Source of the DNA: Euzebyales bacterium
GTDB taxonomy: Bacteria > Actinomycetota > Nitriliruptoria > Euzebyales > JAHELV01
Direction of reading: 5' to 3'
Length of the DNA stretch: 64,000 nucleotides
NCBI GenBank assembly: GCA_036374135.1
Contig: DASUUK010000042.1
Span: 1-64,000, forward strand
Shown: piece after piece, positions 60,463 through 64,000 of the stretch
Layout of the letters: every line of letters begins with the position of its first letter
How positions within the stretch are numbered: position 1 is the stretch's first letter
Made by a program: the position numbers and the translations under genes
Notes under the pieces: model-generated
What the model was told of the DNA's origin: nothing
The model's input: the letters and a program-made list of their open reading frames with translations, nothing else
The model's database searches: none

Positions 60463-60574
60463 TGGGGAGACCTGTCAACGCCCAGCCACCGAATCCACCC
60501 CACAGCAAGAGCCACCCGACACCGCACACCCCCAATGGGGAGACCTGTCAACGCCCAGCCACCGAATCCACCCC
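60463..60574. repeat. Duplicated 39-bp direct repeat
   Basis: A 39-bp identical sequence, starting TGGGGAGACCTGTCAACGCC, occurs at 60463-60501 and 60536-60574, with a 34-bp interval. Bases just outside both copies are also similar (GCAC(G/A)CCCC before, (A/G)CAGC(A/G)AGA after), so the duplication is larger, about 55 bp with period 73. The 350-bp convergent gap 60234-60583 contains no gene. The period is not a multiple of 3, so this is not a protein repeat. Meaning unknown. Confidence 0.8.
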
Positions 60575-60583
60575 GCAGCGAGA

Positions 60584-61981
60584 TCAGCCCGCCGCGGCGT
60601 CGAAGCCTGGCAGCCAGCGCTCGATGACGGGGCGGACCTCGACCGTGGCCTCCAGCTGGCACAGCACGCCCACGCAGCCCAGCCACACCCGATGGGTGAA
60701 CAGATGTTCGGCCGGCATCGTGAGCTGCAACGCCACCTCGAACTCCGGGTTGCGCGGGTCGTTGATCCGCGAGAACTGCCCGCGCAGCCACTCCCGGCTG
60801 AACGCGAACGTCTCGTGCCCGGCCGGCACCGTGAACGGCGCGAGGTAGTCGCGCAGCTTGACGGCGTCGACGTCGGCGTCGGGACGCACGAACCCTTCGT
60901 CGCGCAGGCCGTCGACGATCTCGTCGACGTCGCCGCGGCGCAGCACGGTCAGCAGGCGCCCGAACGTCGCGGGCATCCCGTCGGGCATCGCCAGAGTCGA
61001 GCCGAAGTCGAGCACGCCCAGCCGTCCGTCGTCGGTCAGACGGAAGTTGCCCGGATGGGGATCGGTGTGCAGCCGGCCGGCGATCTCGGGTCCCGACAAC
61101 AGGAACCGCATGTACAACTGCGCCGCGCGGTAGCGCTGGCCGGGCGTGCCGGTCGCCGCGATCTCGACGAACGGACGGGCGTCGAGCCAGGTGGTGACGA
61201 GCACGCGCGGCGTCGCGATCAGGACGTCGGGGACGACGACCTCAGGGTCGTCGCGGTAGGCATCGGCGAAAGCGCGCTGCGCACGGGCCTCGGCCAGGTA
61301 GTCGAGCTCCTCGGCGAGCCTCGTGCGCATCTCGGCGACCAGCGGGGGCAGCGCCAGGCCAGGGGCTACGGCGGCGGCCGCACGGGTCATCACCGACACG
61401 GCACGCATGTCTGCGCGCAGTGCCGCGGCGATGTCGGGGTACTGGATCTTCACCGCCACCGGGCGGCCATCGGCCAGGGTCGCGCGATGCACCTGACCGA
61501 TCGATGCCGCCAGTGGCGCGACCTCATCGAACGTGGCGAACCGCCGACGCCACTCGAGTCCGAGCTCGGCCTGCAGCACCGGCTCGAGCTGTCGGAACGG
61601 GACCACGGAGTTGCGCTCCGGGACGTCCGCGAGCGTCCGGCGCCAGGTCTCGTCGGGATCGACGGGGAACAGCGCGTCAAGCGTCGCCAACAGCTGGCCA
61701 GCCTTGAGCGCACCACCCTTCAGGTCGCCCAGCACCCGTCGGGTGCGCGCCGCGTTGCGGCGACGCAGGTCCAGTCGGACCCGGTCGGGATCGGCCCCGG
61801 CGCCCCGCCGCGCCAGGCCCTCGACGGCGAGTGCGGCGGTGCCCAGCGGCAGCGCGAGCAGCCGCAGGGTGCGCCCCACACGGTGCACACCGCCGACGCC
61901 CGTCACGGACCCACCACGTTGCAGGCGGACAGGGTGGAGGTCCGCACGCGCGATCGGCCCGTCGTTGTCATGGCCGCCCAT
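60584..61981 (-). CDS. ABC1/UbiB-family kinase-like protein
   Basis: The product is 465 aa. The signature motifs are KGGALKAGQLL (KxGQ), PLAASIGQVHRATLADG, VAVKIQYPDI, EELDYLAEARAQRAF, HTDPHPGNFRLTDDG and VLDFGSTLAM, all ordered as in the family. ABC1 proteins are atypical kinases linked with lipid and quinone biosynthesis or membrane homeostasis. No membrane helix is predicted with confidence, but the N-terminal Leu/Ala run could be one. The ATG at 61981 is used; an in-frame TTG at 62011 would overlap the next gene end by 4 bp. Confidence 0.92.
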   Translation of the reverse strand: MGGHDNDGPIARADLHPVRLQRGGSVTGVGGVHRVGRTLRLLALPLGTAALAVEGLARRGAGADPDRVRLDLRRRNAARTRRVLGDLKGGALKAGQLLATLDALFPVDPDETWRRTLADVPERNSVVPFRQLEPVLQAELGLEWRRRFATFDEVAPLAASIGQVHRATLADGRPVAVKIQYPDIAAALRADMRAVSVMTRAAAAVAPGLALPPLVAEMRTRLAEELDYLAEARAQRAFADAYRDDPEVVVPDVLIATPRVLVTTWLDARPFVEIAATGTPGQRYRAAQLYMRFLLSGPEIAGRLHTDPHPGNFRLTDDGRLGVLDFGSTLAMPDGMPATFGRLLTVLRRGDVDEIVDGLRDEGFVRPDADVDAVKLRDYLAPFTVPAGHETFAFSREWLRGQFSRINDPRNPEFEVALQLTMPAEHLFTHRVWLGCVGVLCQLEATVEVRPVIERWLPGFDAAAG

Positions 61982-62007
61982 CGTGGCACGCCGCGACGGC
62001 CGCGCCT

Positions 62008-62472
62008 TCAACGGACACCGGGCACCAGCTTCGCGCGGACTCGTGCACGGTACGCGTCGTAGTCGTCGTAGGCCTCGACGAGCAGCACCTCCTCGTACGC
62101 GATCTTGCGGTCGAAGAACACCGCACTGATCACGACGAGCAGGGCGCCGGCCAGGCTCGGCACGCGCAGCACCGATCCCGCGATCAGCAGCAGGACGCCG
62201 GTGTAGATCGGGTGCCGCACCACGCCGTACAGGCCCGTGTCGATCAGCCGTCCCTCATGGACAGGTGACGGTTGGGGCGCCAGCTGCCGCCCGAGCTGGA
62301 GCATCGCGACCACGGTGATCAGGCCGCCGACGGCGAAGACCATCCATCCGAGCGGTCGCGCGGCCGGGAGTCCGATCCTGCCGAACCACCCGTCTGCGCG
62401 GGGCACGACGACGAAAGCCAGGACGAACAGCACACCCTGACCGGCCAGCCACAGCACATCGGCCCGTCGCAT
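62008..62472 (-). CDS. Isoprenylcysteine carboxyl methyltransferase-like membrane protein
   Basis: The product is 154 aa from the ATG at 62472. Four to five membrane segments are seen. The ICMT/PEMT signature is GLYGVVRHPIYTGVLLLI, followed by FFDRKIAYEEVLLVEAYDDYDAYR, with the Glu and Tyr residues of SAM-binding. It may methylate lipids, haem-like compounds or modified cysteines; the substrate is unknown. It is followed on the same strand 27 bp later by the ABC1-kinase gene, suggesting a shared operon. Confidence 0.88.
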   Translation of the reverse strand: MRRADVLWLAGQGVLFVLAFVVVPRADGWFGRIGLPAARPLGWMVFAVGGLITVVAMLQLGRQLAPQPSPVHEGRLIDTGLYGVVRHPIYTGVLLLIAGSVLRVPSLAGALLVVISAVFFDRKIAYEEVLLVEAYDDYDAYRARVRAKLVPGVR

Positions 62473-62478
62473 ACCCGG

Positions 62479-62516
62479 CCAGTGTGCCCCGCGGCGCCGT
62501 CCGCCCGGCGCACTGG
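62479..62516. promoter_or_regulatory. Inverted repeat in the ICMT/PPOX divergent gap
   Basis: CCAGTGTGCC (62479-62488) and GGCGCACTGG (62507-62516) are inverted copies with one G-T pair, 18 bp apart. They fill most of the 83-bp gap between divergent starts at 62472 and 62556. Could be an operator; no evidence beyond symmetry. Confidence 0.4.
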
Positions 62517-62555
62517 CAGGCTTGGCCCCGACGACCAAACGGGAGAGGACCCCGC

Positions 62556-62990
62556 ATGCACATGATGGACCACGACGAGCGACGCGCGTTCCTGCTGCAC
62601 GGCACCCGCACCGCGCACCTGGCGACCATCCGCGAGAACGGCGAGCCACACGTGGCGCCCGTGTGGTTCACGCTCGACGGCGACGACGTCGTGTTCATGA
62701 CCGGCGCCGACACCGTCAAGGGACGCAACCTGCGCCGCACCCACCGCGCCGCGATCTCAGTCGACGATCCCGCACCGCCGTACTCGTTCGTGCACATCTC
62801 CGGCACAGCGCAGATGTTCGACTGCGGCGACGACATGGATGCGGCGTTTCCGCACGCATGGACGATCTCCGCCCGCTACATGGGTGAGGAGCTGGCCGAG
62901 CAGTACGCCCGACGCAACGCCGTGGCGGGCGAGATGCTGGTCCGACTGACACCGGACCGCATCTTCGCGCAGGCCGAGCTCGCGGACTGA
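62556..62990 (+). CDS. PPOX-class F420-dependent oxidoreductase
   Basis: The product is 144 aa with GAGAGGA before the ATG at 62556. It has a split beta-barrel flavin fold: RTAHLATIRENGEPHVAPVWFTLDG, VVFMTGADTVKGRNLRRTHRAAISVDD, then a C-terminal MGEELAEQYARR helix and LTPDRIFAQAEL. The pattern with KGRNLRR is that of TIGR03618-type F420-binding proteins of actinobacteria. It reduces small molecules; the substrate is unknown. Confidence 0.88.
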   Translation: MHMMDHDERRAFLLHGTRTAHLATIRENGEPHVAPVWFTLDGDDVVFMTGADTVKGRNLRRTHRAAISVDDPAPPYSFVHISGTAQMFDCGDDMDAAFPHAWTISARYMGEELAEQYARRNAVAGEMLVRLTPDRIFAQAELAD

Positions 62991-63113
62991 CCGGTTCAGG
63001 TCGCGTCGGGTGCGCCGACCCCGATCGTCTGTAGGCATGACACGATGCCGTTTGTGCAAGTCGCGGTGCGCGGTCCCGGATGACACGGGCAGCGCCAGTG
63101 TGACATCGGGTGG

Positions 63114-64000
63114 TTACTGGACCAGGGCCTGCACCTCGCCGACACGCACCGGCACGGTCGTCTGACTCGTCAGCTCGCCCAGTCCGCCGCCGTCACCGTC
63201 AGATCCCGACCACCTCGCACGCCAGACCACGGTGGCGGTGACGTCATAGGCCGCACCGCGCCGCGCAGCGGACGAGTGACGGTACGTGTAGCGGCAGTCG
63301 GTGGCCTCGGGCCTGCCGGCGAAGCGCGCCTCGTACACGCGGCCCGGACCGTCGCAGGTGACGATGTCGCCGTTGCCCATGTCCCACTCGACGCGCAGGG
63401 GCGACGCGGTGACCGTGGCCGACACGGGACCAGCCGACGCGGTGCGGTCCCGCGGCCCCCACTGCTGGCGGTCGATCCACAGCCAGGACGGAAGCTGGGT
63501 GACGTGGTCGCCCTCGGGGCTCATGCCGATGAGCGGCGACGGCAGCGCGAGGTCGGCGAGGGCGAACTGGGCGAGCAGCGCTGAGGACACAGTGATCGTC
63601 GGCGCTGTCCCGCCGGTGAGCTCGTCCACGGGCACGACGTCGGTGACCTCGCCGGTGACCGGATCGCGCATGATGATCTCACCGATGCCGAACAACTCGC
63701 TGGTCCGGCCGCCGAGGTGGCCGCCGTAGCCGGGGCAGATGTGGCCGTAGCGCAGCGTCCCGCCGTCGCTGGCCACGATGTGGTTGTAGCAACCGGGAAG
63801 GGTCGAGACGCTCGATCGCGCCAGCATGTCGGACCCACCCGCCGCGGGGCTTCCCACCTGGCTCTCCGCCGCGGACGTCGACTGGGCCGACAGGTCCCGC
63901 GAGCCGAACTCGACCGACTCGACCTGGCGCTTGTAGGACGCTTGTGCTGTCACCATCTCATCGCCGACTCGGCCAGCAATACTGGACTGTTCATCGACCG
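63114..64000 (-). CDS. Partial PKD-like surface protein (start outside window)
   Basis: At least 295 residues are read; the frame stays open to the right edge beyond an internal ATG at 63956 that has no ribosome site or signal peptide, so the true start is outside. The central part is polar, and the C-terminal 130 residues form a PKD/beta-sandwich-like domain. Motifs are LPSWLWIDRQQWGPRD, LRVEWDMGNGDIVTCDGPG, CRYTYRHSSAARRGAAYDVT and TSQTTVPVRVGEVQALV. This is the tail common to secreted actinobacterial proteins often found near pilus genes (memory, not checked). Role unknown. Confidence 0.7.
   Translation of the reverse strand, partial: VDEQSSIAGRVGDEMVTAQASYKRQVESVEFGSRDLSAQSTSAAESQVGSPAAGGSDMLARSSVSTLPGCYNHIVASDGGTLRYGHICPGYGGHLGGRTSELFGIGEIIMRDPVTGEVTDVVPVDELTGGTAPTITVSSALLAQFALADLALPSPLIGMSPEGDHVTQLPSWLWIDRQQWGPRDRTASAGPVSATVTASPLRVEWDMGNGDIVTCDGPGRVYEARFAGRPEATDCRYTYRHSSAARRGAAYDVTATVVWRARWSGSDGDGGGLGELTSQTTVPVRVGEVQALVQ

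Noticed and set aside
60463-60574. Two-repeat CRISPR-like array
   Set aside because: Repeat (39 bp) and spacing (34 bp) are in the right size range, but only two copies exist, the flanks outside the copies are also similar, and no cas gene is in the window. A local duplication is simpler.
1-64000. tRNA, rRNA or riboswitch genes
   Set aside because: No cloverleaf, rRNA core or known riboswitch pattern was recognised by eye; a covariance-model search would be needed to exclude short ones.

Overview
The window is dense, very GC-rich DNA from a high-GC Gram-positive bacterium, most likely an actinobacterium. The evidence is GTG starts, many GTGA/ATGA overlaps, T-free terminator hairpins, a SARP/AfsR-type regulator, an Eis-like acetyltransferase, a WYL regulator, an F420-type PPOX enzyme and an ECF42 sigma module. 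The large set of secreted peptidases would suit a deep-branching, perhaps saline-habitat actinobacterial class, but that placement is inference. No rRNA, tRNA, CRISPR array, intact IS or prophage was seen. About 59 protein genes are supported; those at both edges run out of the window.

Layout. 1-4.1 kb: an MMPL/RND exporter (partial) divergent from a MarR regulator with twin operators, then an acyl-CoA synthetase. 4.3-6.7 kb: a three-gene ECF42 operon (RibD-like reductase, DGPF/YCII protein, sigma factor) with a matching promoter. 6.8-13.3 kb: hypothetical, secreted M1 aminopeptidase, pRiA4b ORF-3-like protein, MarR/cupredoxin divergon, hydrolase. 13.3-17.2 kb: SNF2 helicase plus SWIM zinc-finger protein. 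17.5-26.1 kb: glyoxalase-fold protein, penicillin acylase-family enzyme, large M14 carboxypeptidase, two-gene ABC exporter. 26.3-36.5 kb: DIP1984-type protein, EF-hand mini-protein, AlkZ-like winged-helix protein, ketopantoate reductase, a TetR remnant, a second M14 peptidase, gamma-carbonic anhydrase, MFS carrier, choice-of-anchor B protein and a small basic protein.

36.5-41.9 kb: a 166-bp fold-back element abutting the dodecin gene, a peroxiredoxin-like/2OG-Fe(II) oxygenase fusion, an isolated hypF and membrane proteins. 42-49.8 kb: LysR, two methyltransferases, an MFS exporter and a 1038-aa SARP/NB-ARC/TPR regulator. The promoter region between the exporter and the second methyltransferase carries three 8-bp direct repeats at exactly 11-bp spacing, the arrangement SARP proteins bind, so exporter, methyltransferase and SARP may form one regulated unit. 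50-64 kb: HhH protein, DUF885 peptidase, Eis-like acetyltransferase, NagA, zinc alcohol dehydrogenase divergent from a VOC/WYL pair, PknB-like kinase, a 39-bp duplicated repeat, ABC1 kinase, ICMT-like methyltransferase, PPOX oxidoreductase and a partial PKD-like surface protein.

How genes work together: several local circuits are readable (MarR-pump, ECF42 operon, SARP module, WYL/VOC/ADH divergon). Cell-envelope and secreted hydrolase functions dominate. Nothing in the window is a proven new system; the SARP-exporter-methyltransferase unit and the fold-back element are the best candidates for follow-up.
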